From NCBI GenBank assembly GCA_020845495.1, contig JADLFM010000001.1, forward strand, positions 124,001-188,000: 64,000 nucleotides of DNA, written 5' to 3'. Under the pieces are notes generated by a model. That model had not been told where the DNA came from. It did no database searches and worked only from the letters and a program-made list of their open reading frames with translations. This DNA is from Chloroflexota bacterium (GTDB taxonomy: Bacteria > Chloroflexota > UBA6077 > JACCZL01). Of this stretch, positions 8,877-16,699 are shown one piece after another (within the stretch, counting starts at the first letter, position 1; each line of letters begins with the position of its first letter). A program made the translations under genes and the position numbers.

Positions 8877-10055
8877 ATGCGTATCACCGAGCTCAAGGCA
8901 ACCCCGATCGCCGTCCCCGACCCGCCGCTGCGAAATTCATGGGGCATCCACGAGCCATCCTATCTGCGGGTCATCATCCAGCTCCGTACCGACGATGGGC
9001 TCGAAGGGCTCGGGGAAGCACCCGGCGGTGGCGCAATGGCGGCCGCGATCCAGGCGGCGCGTCAGCACATCATTGGCCTGGATCCCTGGCAGTTGGAGCC
9101 GTTACGGCTGCTGCTCCGAAACCCGCGGCTCTACTCGGCGTTCGAGGAAGCCTGCCTCGACCTGATCGGCAAGGCGACCGGCCGGCCGGTCAGCGACCTG
9201 CTGGGCGGGACGGTGCGGGACCGGGTCCCCTTCTCGGCCTACTTGTTCTACAAGGAAGCCGGCGACGACGAGTGGGGCGAGGTGTTGACGCCCGAGGCGA
9301 TGGTCGGGCTGGCCGAGAAATGGGTCGAGCGGTGGGGCTTCCGTTGCATCAAAGTCAAGGGCGGCGTCCTCGACCCGGATGCTGAGGTCGAGACCATGAA
9401 GCTCCTCCGCGAGCGGTTCGGCCCCTCGATGCAGTTGCGGATCGATCCCAACGCGATCTGGTCGGTCGAGACGTCGCGGCGAGTCGCCTACAAGCTGCGC
9501 GACACCGACCTGGAGTACCTGGAGGATCCGACTGCCAGCATCACCGGCATGGCCGAGGTCGCCAGGTCCACTCACACCCCGCTGAGCACCAATATGTGTG
9601 TGACGTCGTTCGACCACATCCCGGAAGCGGCGCGGGCCGGCGCCATCTCGGTGGTGCTCGCCGATCATCACGTCTGGGAAGGATTGACCGGCTGCGTGAA
9701 GATGGCCAGGTTTTGCCAGACACTCGGCTGGGGGGTCGGGCAACACTCGAATAGCCATCTGGGCATCACGATGGCCGCGATGACGCACCTCGCGGCGGCC
9801 GTGCCAAATCTGCTGTACGCCAGCGATACCCATTACCCCTGGAACACCGGTGACATCGTCAAGGGAACGCCTTTCACCTTCGTGGACGGCTGTCTCGAAG
9901 TCCCGAAGGGACCAGGGTTAGGGGTAGAGTTGGACGAGGACAAGCTCGCGCTGTGCGCCGAGGCGTACCAACGACAGAGGGGTCATGCCCGCGACGACGT
10001 GGCTGCCATGCGCGAGCGCCATCCTGGCTGGCTTCCATTGAAGCCGCGCTGGTAA
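8877..10055 (+). CDS. glucarate dehydratase-like enolase-superfamily enzyme (392 aa)
   Basis: Mandelate racemase/enolase fold. The base motif KVKGG, first metal ligand RIDPNAIW, second ligand in EDPT, the Asn of STNMCVTSFD typical of glucarate dehydratase, and the His of GVGQHSNSHLGI are all present and ordered. Glucarate dehydratases remove water from D-glucarate to give 5-keto-4-deoxyglucarate, using Mg2+. ATG 8877 has GAGGGAG eight bases upstream; a longer frame from 8826 has no such site. No aldolase, semialdehyde dehydrogenase or sugar-acid transporter lies beside it, so a related acid sugar could be the substrate. A strong hairpin follows the gene. Confidence 0.85.
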   Translation: MRITELKATPIAVPDPPLRNSWGIHEPSYLRVIIQLRTDDGLEGLGEAPGGGAMAAAIQAARQHIIGLDPWQLEPLRLLLRNPRLYSAFEEACLDLIGKATGRPVSDLLGGTVRDRVPFSAYLFYKEAGDDEWGEVLTPEAMVGLAEKWVERWGFRCIKVKGGVLDPDAEVETMKLLRERFGPSMQLRIDPNAIWSVETSRRVAYKLRDTDLEYLEDPTASITGMAEVARSTHTPLSTNMCVTSFDHIPEAARAGAISVVLADHHVWEGLTGCVKMARFCQTLGWGVGQHSNSHLGITMAAMTHLAAAVPNLLYASDTHYPWNTGDIVKGTPFTFVDGCLEVPKGPGLGVELDEDKLALCAEAYQRQRGHARDDVAAMRERHPGWLPLKPRW

Positions 10056-10086
10056 GGTCGCCACTCGGCTTTCGAGGGCTGGCGGG

Positions 10087-10124
10087 CTTGGGGCGCGTGT
10101 GGGCCGGCCCGCACGTGCCCCAAG
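10087..10124 (+). terminator. terminator hairpin after the enolase gene
   Basis: Two 19-base arms (10087-10105 and 10106-10124) pair along their full length with two G-U pairs and no fixed loop. No U-run follows. It starts 31 bases after the stop codon. Confidence 0.6.
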
Positions 10125-10139
10125 CCCGGGCAAATCCTC

Positions 10140-10145
10140 TATACT
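10140..10145 (+). promoter_or_regulatory. -10 box of the bactofilin gene
   Basis: TATACT, 51 bases upstream of the ATG; no recognisable -35, since that position falls in the preceding hairpin's right arm. Confidence 0.35.
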
Positions 10146-10196
10146 GCGCCCCGCTGCCGGGTGACGGCGGACCTGACTCTCCGGGCCGGAGGAAGC

Positions 10197-10982
10197 ATGT
10201 TCAAGAAATCTGAAGAATCCGAATGGACCCGCTTCACTCGGGCGCTTGGGGGCTCACCGCCGGCTCCCCCCTCGTCCCAGGAGACGGGCAACGAGGTCGA
10301 CGACGCCGAAGACGCTGAGGCCGAGACGATGGCAGTCGAAGCCCTCCCCGACGACCCGGCTACCTACGAGGACGTGACCGTGCCGGCCGCGGCGGGATCG
10401 GCCGCCGAAGCGCAGGCGGCGCCCGCCACGTCTGCCGTCGCCGTCACGTCTGCCGTCGCCGCCGCGCCTGCCGTCGCCGCCGCGCCGCCGGCGCCCGCGT
10501 TCACGCCGCCAGCAACGGAAATACCGGTGTCCGAGGCGCCTGTGATTCCAGCCTCCGTTTCCACGGCTCCCGCATACGAGGCTCGGCCAGAGCCAGTCGC
10601 CGTGCCGGTGCCGTCTCCAACCCCGGATCGCGAGCCGGCCACGTCGTTGGATGCCGGCGAGACGGTGATCGGCGAGAGCACCAGCATCGAGGGCACCCTC
10701 CGTTCCGAGCGGTCGATTCGTGTACGAGGCTCCTTCCAGGGGGAGATCGACTGCGGCCAGCGTCTCGTGGTCGACGAGAAGGCGCGCGTGCAGGCCCGTA
10801 TCGTCGCCAGCCACGTCACCGTGCTCGGCGAAGTCGACGGCGAAATCAACTGTGCGGGCCGCGTCGAGATCGCGTCGAGCGGGCGGGTCACCGGTGGGGT
10901 CACCGCGGGTACGCTCGTCATCCAGGAGGGCGCCTACTTCGAGGGCCACTTGAAGATGACGCGGGACGGCCGGACCAGCTAA
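10197..10982 (+). CDS. bactofilin-family polymer-forming protein with long disordered N-terminus (261 aa)
   Basis: The C-terminal ~110 residues (from GETVIGESTSIEGTLRSERS to about AYFEGHLKM) form the bactofilin beta-helix: repeated hydrophobic strands with GEIDC, GEVDGEINC and GRVTGGV turns. Bactofilins self-assemble into filaments without nucleotide and organise cell-wall or polysaccharide machinery at the inner membrane face. The first ~150 residues are a charged head (FKKSEESEWTRF) then an Ala/Pro/Val-rich linker with repeats such as SAVAAAPAVAAAP. Typical bactofilins have only short flanks, so the long linker is unusual. GGAGGAAG lies just before ATG 10197. Confidence 0.88.
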   Translation: MFKKSEESEWTRFTRALGGSPPAPPSSQETGNEVDDAEDAEAETMAVEALPDDPATYEDVTVPAAAGSAAEAQAAPATSAVAVTSAVAAAPAVAAAPPAPAFTPPATEIPVSEAPVIPASVSTAPAYEARPEPVAVPVPSPTPDREPATSLDAGETVIGESTSIEGTLRSERSIRVRGSFQGEIDCGQRLVVDEKARVQARIVASHVTVLGEVDGEINCAGRVEIASSGRVTGGVTAGTLVIQEGAYFEGHLKMTRDGRTS

Positions 10983-11047
10983 GCTTGCCTGGTGCACTTG
11001 CCTGGGCATCGTGTGGCGCACGCCAACGGTGGCCCCCAGGCGGTCGA

Positions 11048-11078
11048 TTGACGTTCGCCGTCGTCAGGCGCCTACAAT
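11048..11078 (+). promoter_or_regulatory. promoter of the 33-residue membrane protein gene
   Basis: TTGACG (11048-11053) and TACAAT (11073-11078), 19 bases apart. A second -10-like TACAGT sits at 11091-11096. Confidence 0.5.
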
Positions 11079-11111
11079 GAGAGCGCGGAATACAGTCGAG
11101 GAGCCGAGAGC

Positions 11112-11213
11112 GTGGTAGTCACGGAGGGGATGGAGCTCATCATCGTCCTGCTCGTGATCCTGGCCAATCTGATCGCACTCGTGGCGATTCAGAAGTGGGC
11201 AGGGCTGACCTGA
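11112..11213 (+). CDS. 33-residue single-span membrane protein, unknown function
   Basis: GTG 11112 is preceded by GAGGAG with an eight-base spacer. The product is a short acidic head (VVVTEGME), an uninterrupted hydrophobic helix of about 20 residues (LIIVLLVILANLIALVAI) and a short tail, QKWAGLT. An internal ATG at 11130 would give 27 residues but has its purine run directly abutting it. The gene has its own promoter and is followed 28 bases later by a strong hairpin, so it looks like a complete transcription unit, which argues against a chance frame. Small single-helix proteins of this kind often bind and tune larger membrane complexes; the partner is unknown. Confidence 0.6.
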   Translation: MVVTEGMELIIVLLVILANLIALVAIQKWAGLT

Positions 11214-11241
11214 TCCTCGCCCATTGCCCAGACTCAGGCTT

Positions 11242-11268
11242 CGACGGCCCGCCTCTGGCGGGCCGTCG
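11242..11268 (+). terminator. terminator hairpin after the small membrane protein gene
   Basis: Perfect 12-base-pair stem (11242-11253 with 11257-11268) around a three-base loop, starting 28 bases past the stop codon. Only a weak T-containing tail (TCGTTAAT) follows. Because the stem is perfect, it could also serve the convergent lipoprotein gene. Confidence 0.65.
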
Positions 11269-11324
11269 TCGTTAATCCCGGTTGTCGACTACCCCGAGCG
11301 CAGAGTGCATTCAGCGAGCAGTTC

Positions 11325-11380
11325 GCCTCGCCCTCAGCCGTCGTAGATTGCCTCGCCCTCAGCCGTCGTAGATTGCCTCG
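11325..11380. repeat. 25-base tandem duplication at the 3' end of the lipoprotein gene
   Basis: A 25-base unit (11325-11349) is repeated exactly at 11350-11374 and followed by six bases of a third copy. The stop codon of the lipoprotein gene falls in the second copy, so the copy at 11325-11349 is a duplicate of the gene's last codons. Confidence 0.85.
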
Positions 11381-11832
11381 GTGCAATTCTGGTCGGCCGG
11401 CTTGGGGCCGGGCTTGTGCTCGGGCGGGTTGGGGACCGGCCCAACCGCATCGGCGTCGATCCAGAAGTAGTTGTCGCTGTACGGATTGAGCACGTACAGG
11501 CGCGAGCCGTCAGCCGGGCGCACCACCTGAAACGAGCAGAACTGGCTCGACGTCGTTCCGAAATTGACGACGCCGCTCTGCCCTTCAGGGCCGCTCCACA
11601 TCCCGGTGACGCGGTGATTCTTTATCCAGAAGGGCGCAAACGCTGGCCGCGTCGGCGCGGGTGAGGCAGCGAGCGCGACTGGCGAGGGTGCGCTCGCCGG
11701 AAACGGCGTCGACGTCGGGGCCGCCGCGAACGGATTGCCCGGCAACTCGGGCAGTGGCGGCAGGTACTGGCAGGCGCTCACCGCCACCACCATCAGTAGC
11801 GACAGTACGACCAGCAGCCGGTCCCTCGGCAC
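11359..11832 (-). CDS. lipoprotein (157 aa), unknown function
   Basis: The start is GTG with AGGGGGTG upstream. A signal peptide (LLVVLSLLMVVAVSAC) ends in the lipobox VSAC near residue 21. A Pro/Ala/Ser/Thr linker follows to about residue 65. The ordered part, from PAFAPFWIKNHRVTGMWSGP to the end, contains FGTTSSQFCSFQVVRP and RLYVLNPYSDNYFWIDADAVGP, and ends in a Pro- and Lys-rich tail with one more Cys. The remaining Cys pair could form a disulfide outside the cell. No known domain recognised. A TACAAT on the minus strand near 11891-11896 may be its -10 box. Confidence 0.7.
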   Translation of the reverse strand: MPRDRLLVVLSLLMVVAVSACQYLPPLPELPGNPFAAAPTSTPFPASAPSPVALAASPAPTRPAFAPFWIKNHRVTGMWSGPEGQSGVVNFGTTSSQFCSFQVVRPADGSRLYVLNPYSDNYFWIDADAVGPVPNPPEHKPGPKPADQNCTEAIYDG

Positions 11833-11920
11833 GGGAACACCCCCTGGCGGTGCCCTACCGCATGGAAGTCTCAGGGCCTAGAGGCGATTGTAGCCGCACC
11901 GAGCGGCAGGCGCGCTGTCG

Positions 11921-14335
11921 CTACTCAGTATCGAGCCCGTACTCGCGACTGGCGGGCGCACTCAGCGGGCCAAGCAGCCAGCAAGGCGGACGGGCATCGC
12001 AGCGTTCCCCCCGGATTCCAAGTACCCCGTCGTCATCCTCGACCTCGAGAGTGCCGTACAGACGATGGTCGAAGAGTGCGACGCCATCCAGGTCTGGAGC
12101 CTGACTCGCGAACGGCGCGGCCTGGATGACCGCGAGCCAGGGGCGTGGCGGCGCGGTGCTGAGCCACGTTGGGGTCCGGCTCGTCAGGTGCACGACGCTG
12201 GGTCTGTCGGGGCAGACGTCCACCCAACGAGGGCTCGGCGGACCGGGCGCGGGCAGCCAGACGGCAAGGCGATCGCTGCACACGGCGAGATCCGCGACGA
12301 CACGATCGTCGAGCGACCGCACGTCGACGACTTCGACCACCACACCGCTGCCCAGGTCGATCCGCAGCCCTGGACGGGCCGTGACTGCCACCTGCACATC
12401 ACCCTGCCCGCCCGCCGCTTCCACGGCGTCCTCGCCGCTCGCCGGCTGAGCGGCAGGTTCGCCGCTCGCAGGTGTCGAGTCACCCTCACCAGAGCTACTG
12501 CCACCCTCGGGCGCCTCCCCATCGTTCCCTGGGGCCTCGACCATGACGATAAGATCGGGCGGGTAGCGTCCGGACGCGCCCTGCAACCCTCGACCTGGCG
12601 ACGTTTCCGTCTCCGACACGACGAGCACGCTGAACCGACGCTCCCAGAAGTCGAGGCGCTGTCCGACAGCCGCCGCCACACTGCTCCCACTGGCGCTCGT
12701 TCCCAGCAGCGCAGTGTGTCCGCTCGGCGCTCGGACGAACGCCGCCGAATTGCCGACGTCGAGGAGCGAGATAGTGAGCCGATTCCCTGCCCCATGCACC
12801 GGTAGCCAGGAGGCCGCAACCGCGACCACCGCGATTCCGAGGGCGCACGGGCGTAGCGCCGTCGCCCCGCGAAAGCGAGTCCGTAGCTCCGGCGAGCCTC
12901 CGCCGATCCAGACGAGCACCGCCGCGTACCAGCTAGCGATGAGCCAGGGCGGCACCTGGCCGACCGAACCAGTCGCCCAGGGTAGTGCTGCGAGACCCTG
13001 GACGACGGTCACCATCCAGGCGGTCGAGAGCCAGGTAGCCCAGGCGAGCGCATCGCCGATACCCGGGAGCGGCGCCACCAGCGCGAGTAGCCCGCCAGTC
13101 ACCATGATGGCCGGGATCGCTTCGGCGACCAGAACGTTCGCGGGCAGGCTCACCAACGACCACTGTCGAAACGTCGCCAGGACGATCGGTAATGTGGCGA
13201 GCTCCGCCGCGAGGACGAGCGCGGCTGGCTCCCTGACGACCGTCGGCAGGCGTCCCAGCACGTTCGAGAGCGGTGCGCCAAGCAGGATTAGCCCCGCCGT
13301 CGCGGTGGCCGAAAGCTGAAAGCCAAGGTCGAATGCCAGCCCTGGATCCCACCCGACGAGCGCCGCGACAGCTAGCAGGAGCGCGGTTGCCGGATCCACC
13401 AGCCGGCCGGCTGCCTGTGCGGATAACGCCACGCTCGCCATCGCGGCCGCCCGCACAGCCGATGGCGGCGCACCTACTACTGCGACGTAGGCCCAGATCG
13501 CAAGAGTCGTCGGAAGCAGCGCCCACGGCCGGCCGATGGTCCGAACGAAGGTGGCCAGGCACAGCCCGGCGACCATTGCGACGTTGAAGCCCGAGACGGC
13601 GGTCGTGTGCGAGGTGCCGGTCGCCGCGAGCACCGCTCGTAGGTCGGCCGATAGCCCTGCCCGGGTTCCGAGCACGATCCCGACCGCGAGCGACGCATGC
13701 GGCTCTGGCAGGCTCGCTCGGATGTTCCCTGCCAGCGCCCGTCGCACTGCGAGCAACGCCGACCAGGCATCGCCAGGCTCGTGCTGGCGGACCCGCACGA
13801 CCGCACCGTCGATCTGCCAGTACACCTCCTGGCGGGCCAGGATCTCCGCCACCGGCCAACCTGGGCGCGAGCGAGGCCGCGCCAGCCGGCCGCGAATCTC
13901 GACAAGATCGCCGTAGTCGGCGCGCGTCGTCACGGCGAGCACCTGGAGTCGGGGACGCGCGTCGTCGAGTACGAGCGGAGCGTCGAGACGCGAGGGCGCG
14001 GCGATCTCGGCGGCCTCGACGCGTAGCTCGGTGAGTCGACCGCGAGCGACCGGTTCGTCCAGCACCCGGCCAACGACGCTGACCTGACCGGCGTACGGCT
14101 CCAGGTCTCGCCACCCGCCGTCAGGCGGCACAAGCGCTCCGCGTGCCATCCCCAACGCCAGAACGCCCAGCACGAACGCCAGAGCACGAACCCCCATCGA
14201 GGATCCGATTGCCCCCGCGGCACACAGGAGGATGCCGCCGACCGCGGCCAGCAGCAGGTTCGGGCCGAGGAGGCAGCCAAGCACGATGCCCGTCACCCAG
14301 GCGACGCTGGCCGGGAGAATTACCCCGCCCGGCAC
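11921..14335 (-). CDS. comEC: ComEC/Rec2-type DNA uptake channel with degenerate C-terminal domain (804 aa)
   Basis: N-terminal hydrophobic helices, a soluble OB-like region (VSVVGRVLDEPVARGRLTEL), then the Competence domain with TGTSHTTAVSGFNVAMVAGL, equivalent to the conserved ISGLH segment, and many spans. This is the inner-membrane channel for single-stranded DNA in transformation. The C-terminal part starts like a metallo-beta-lactamase domain (LTISLLDVGNSAAFV) but lacks the aspartate of LDVGQGD and the HxHxDH metal motif, and carries an acidic Gly/Ser insert of about 45 residues. The nuclease function is therefore probably lost. comEA lies 2.4 kb away in the same direction. Start GTG 14335 has GGAG eight bases upstream. 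Confidence 0.9.
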   Translation of the reverse strand: MPGGVILPASVAWVTGIVLGCLLGPNLLLAAVGGILLCAAGAIGSSMGVRALAFVLGVLALGMARGALVPPDGGWRDLEPYAGQVSVVGRVLDEPVARGRLTELRVEAAEIAAPSRLDAPLVLDDARPRLQVLAVTTRADYGDLVEIRGRLARPRSRPGWPVAEILARQEVYWQIDGAVVRVRQHEPGDAWSALLAVRRALAGNIRASLPEPHASLAVGIVLGTRAGLSADLRAVLAATGTSHTTAVSGFNVAMVAGLCLATFVRTIGRPWALLPTTLAIWAYVAVVGAPPSAVRAAAMASVALSAQAAGRLVDPATALLLAVAALVGWDPGLAFDLGFQLSATATAGLILLGAPLSNVLGRLPTVVREPAALVLAAELATLPIVLATFRQWSLVSLPANVLVAEAIPAIMVTGGLLALVAPLPGIGDALAWATWLSTAWMVTVVQGLAALPWATGSVGQVPPWLIASWYAAVLVWIGGGSPELRTRFRGATALRPCALGIAVVAVAASWLPVHGAGNRLTISLLDVGNSAAFVRAPSGHTALLGTSASGSSVAAAVGQRLDFWERRFSVLVVSETETSPGRGLQGASGRYPPDLIVMVEAPGNDGEAPEGGSSSGEGDSTPASGEPAAQPASGEDAVEAAGGQGDVQVAVTARPGLRIDLGSGVVVEVVDVRSLDDRVVADLAVCSDRLAVWLPAPGPPSPRWVDVCPDRPSVVHLTSRTPTWLSTAPPRPWLAVIQAAPFASQAPDLDGVALFDHRLYGTLEVEDDDGVLGIRGERCDARPPCWLLGPLSAPASREYGLDTE

Positions 14336-15011
14336 GTCAGGTGCTCCACCACCCCAGACCCCTCGCCGCCGGGCACTGACGGACGACCCCGGTCAGCCAG
14401 CACGGCATGCCGTCCTGCCGTGCACCGTGTTCGCGCATCACGAGCTCGAATTGCCAGCCAGCTTCGTGCATCGGCCCGCGAGAACCGACGCGCTACGCGG
14501 CGCGCCTGGTAGCGCCCAGACAGACATCCAGGTTCGTGCTTCGGCCTGCACGCCACGAGGTGAAGGCCGCGACTGCCCTCTCGGTGTCGCATGCAGCCAC
14601 CCTTCGGCCGGCTGCCGGCTGGTATCGAACTGAAGCGCGGGCCGGCGACAGCGGCCGCCGTCGGTCGGGTCGGATGGCGGTATGGCTGCCTCATCCTGCG
14701 CTGGCCCATGGCCCCCAAGCGTAGGCAAGCAGACGCCCAAATGCAACACCGGGTGTTGCAGGCGCCTCCGGCGAGTTGTGCGAACGCTGCTTGCCGCACA
14801 GCTCGGCCGATTGTTGCAATGATGGGAGATACGGAAACTCAACCCGTGGGCTGTTCCCTGGGTGTCGCGCGATAGTGCAAACTTGCCGCAGCCGAGCGTG
14901 GTAGCTGGCGATTCATAAAGTCCGCGCGATCAGTCAAAAATAGGCAGTCCAAGATCGTCTCAAAACGCAACCTATATGCAACAGTCGGACTAGCATTCCG
15001 TAGCCAGCCTC
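14336..15011. other. long intergenic region upstream of comEC and the pentapeptide gene
   Basis: No convincing gene: frames give Arg/Cys-rich peptides. The right 150 bases are clearly AT-richer than their surroundings and should carry the pentapeptide gene's promoter (TAGCAT at 14991-14996 is a possible -10 box). TGCAAC-like words recur at 14742, 14755 (as GTTGCA), 14813-14819, 14876 and 14977, suggesting a regulator target. Confidence 0.45.
14742..14760. promoter_or_regulatory. palindromic operator candidate
   Basis: TGCAACACC-G-GGTGTTGCA is a perfect nine-base inverted repeat around one base, the size and symmetry of a dimeric repressor site. It lies about 270 bases before the pentapeptide gene and about 400 bases before comEC, on the divergent side of both. 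Confidence 0.5.
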
Positions 15012-16568
15012 ATGCATCGACGAGTCGCGCAGAACGGCAAGCACCACGGCCAGTCGGCCGCCCGGTCCCGAATCTTCGGCGGGGTATCCGGACTTGCGCT
15101 CGCCATCTGCGCCACGGTCGTCGCGGTCGCCGCCGGCGTCGTGGCGGGCTGGCTCTTGAGCACTCCGGCAGTCGGGAGCGGTGTGGCGGCGGCAGTTTCA
15201 GCCGCGCCAGTCACTACCCTTGACGTCCTCGTCGAGCAGTTACGCCAGCAACGCGAGCTCCTGCTCATGATGGAGCGGCGCGAACTGGTCGCCATGCTGG
15301 CCGTCGGGTTGGGCATCGCCGTGCTGGTTACCATCAGCCTGCGCCACAACAGTCTGATGACCGGGCTGATGAACGTCGCCCGTGAGGGTCAGGGAGCGGA
15401 TCGGTGGAGCGCTGCCGTTCGGCTCCTCGGTGACTACGAAGGTGACCACCACCCCGGCGTGTCGGCACGGCTGGGGGCAGTCTACGCGCTCGAGCAGATC
15501 GCCAACGAGTGCGGCCACCAACGTCGTCCCGCGGCCGAGCTCCTGGCCGCCTACATCCGCCAGCATGCCAGCCTCGGCCGGGTCTCCCTCGAGCCAAGTG
15601 TGGAAATCCAATCGGTCCTCGCAGTCGTCGCCCGCCTCGGCATGGCTGGAATCGACCTCCGGCGCACCGCGCTCTGGGGAGTCGACCTTTCACATGCGTC
15701 GCTGGATGAGTGCGATATGAGCGAAGCACAGCTTGGCGGAGCGTTGCTTCAGGGTGCGGCGCTGTGCGGGGCAGACCTCTCCCGGGCGAACCTCGTGGGC
15801 GCCACGCTCGCCGAGGCGGACCTGTCGTCAGCACGGCTGCGCGGCGCGCGACTGGCTGGCGCGGATCTGCGCCGGGCAACGCTCGAGCGGGCCGACCTCA
15901 CCGACGCCGACCTGTGCGGTGCGTCGCTGCGGGGAGCCAATCTTCGCGGCGCCATACTCAACGGCGCTCATTTCGAGCAGACACGTCTCGACGCCGCCGT
16001 GCTGTCCGGAACAGCCCTGCAAGGCATCAACTTTGTTGGCGCGACACTGGACGGCGCACAACTCGATGGCGCCAACCTGGAGGACGCGCGGTTCCAGGCG
16101 GTCAGCATGGTAGGCGCGAACCTGACGGCCACCTCGCTCCGTGACGCCGACCTGACCGACACCCACGCAACGCGGGTGCTGGCCGTTCGCGCGGACCTGA
16201 GTCACGCGCTTCTGGGCGGTGCCGATCTGGCGGATGCCAACCTGCGAGACGCACGCCTCGATCTGGCTGACGCTCGACGTGCGCACCTGGAAGCCGCCGA
16301 CCTTCAGGGTGCTGAACTGATCGGCGCCGACCTCCAGAGCGCCGTGCTCGATCGAGCAAATCTCACCAATGCCGCGCTGGCGAATGCCAATCTCCAGCAC
16401 GCACGGCTGGTCGGTGCACGGCTGGACCGCGCTGATCTCAGCCATGCCGATCTTCGTCAAGCCCAACTCGACGGAGCCAGTTGCCAGGGCACCCGCTGGT
16501 GCGATGCCGACCTGCGGGGCGCGATCCTCCCGTCAGGCGTGTGCCATCCACACCGCGACACCGACTAA
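15012..16568 (+). CDS. membrane-anchored pentapeptide-repeat protein (518 aa)
   Basis: Two membrane spans, about residues 23-50 (GLALAICATVVAVAAGVVAG) and 91-110 (VAMLAVGLGIAVLVTISL), flank a possible helix (LDVLVEQLRQQRELLLMMER). A conserved linker follows with RWSAAVRLLGDYEG and RLGAVYALEQIANE, seen in many pentapeptide-repeat membrane proteins. From about residue 213 to 508 there are some 55 to 60 A(D/N)Lxx repeats, which fold into a right-handed quadrilateral helix, here about 14 coils. A cap with SCQGTRWCDADLRG closes it. Such repeats mediate protein binding or mimic DNA; this one would sit on one membrane face. It has no clear ribosome site. Confidence 0.85.
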   Translation: MHRRVAQNGKHHGQSAARSRIFGGVSGLALAICATVVAVAAGVVAGWLLSTPAVGSGVAAAVSAAPVTTLDVLVEQLRQQRELLLMMERRELVAMLAVGLGIAVLVTISLRHNSLMTGLMNVAREGQGADRWSAAVRLLGDYEGDHHPGVSARLGAVYALEQIANECGHQRRPAAELLAAYIRQHASLGRVSLEPSVEIQSVLAVVARLGMAGIDLRRTALWGVDLSHASLDECDMSEAQLGGALLQGAALCGADLSRANLVGATLAEADLSSARLRGARLAGADLRRATLERADLTDADLCGASLRGANLRGAILNGAHFEQTRLDAAVLSGTALQGINFVGATLDGAQLDGANLEDARFQAVSMVGANLTATSLRDADLTDTHATRVLAVRADLSHALLGGADLADANLRDARLDLADARRAHLEAADLQGAELIGADLQSAVLDRANLTNAALANANLQHARLVGARLDRADLSHADLRQAQLDGASCQGTRWCDADLRGAILPSGVCHPHRDTD

Positions 16569-16699
16569 CGGCGGCCCAAGATCCACGATCGGGTGCTCAC
16601 CATTCGACGTACATCCTCGATGCCGGCTCGCCGTCCTGCAACCCGCCGCGGACGATGCGTGGCGCCCGATCGAGGCGGCGCGCACGGCGACGCGTCGGG

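Noticed and set aside
14320..14875. Frames of 90-160 codons in the comEC-pentapeptide gap
   Set aside because: Arg/Cys-rich composition, no ribosome sites, and frames on both strands overlap one another.
15650..16540. Short periodic DNA resembling a repeat array
   Set aside because: The 15-base period is the coding signature of pentapeptide repeats, not CRISPR; there are no constant repeats with unique spacers anywhere in the window.
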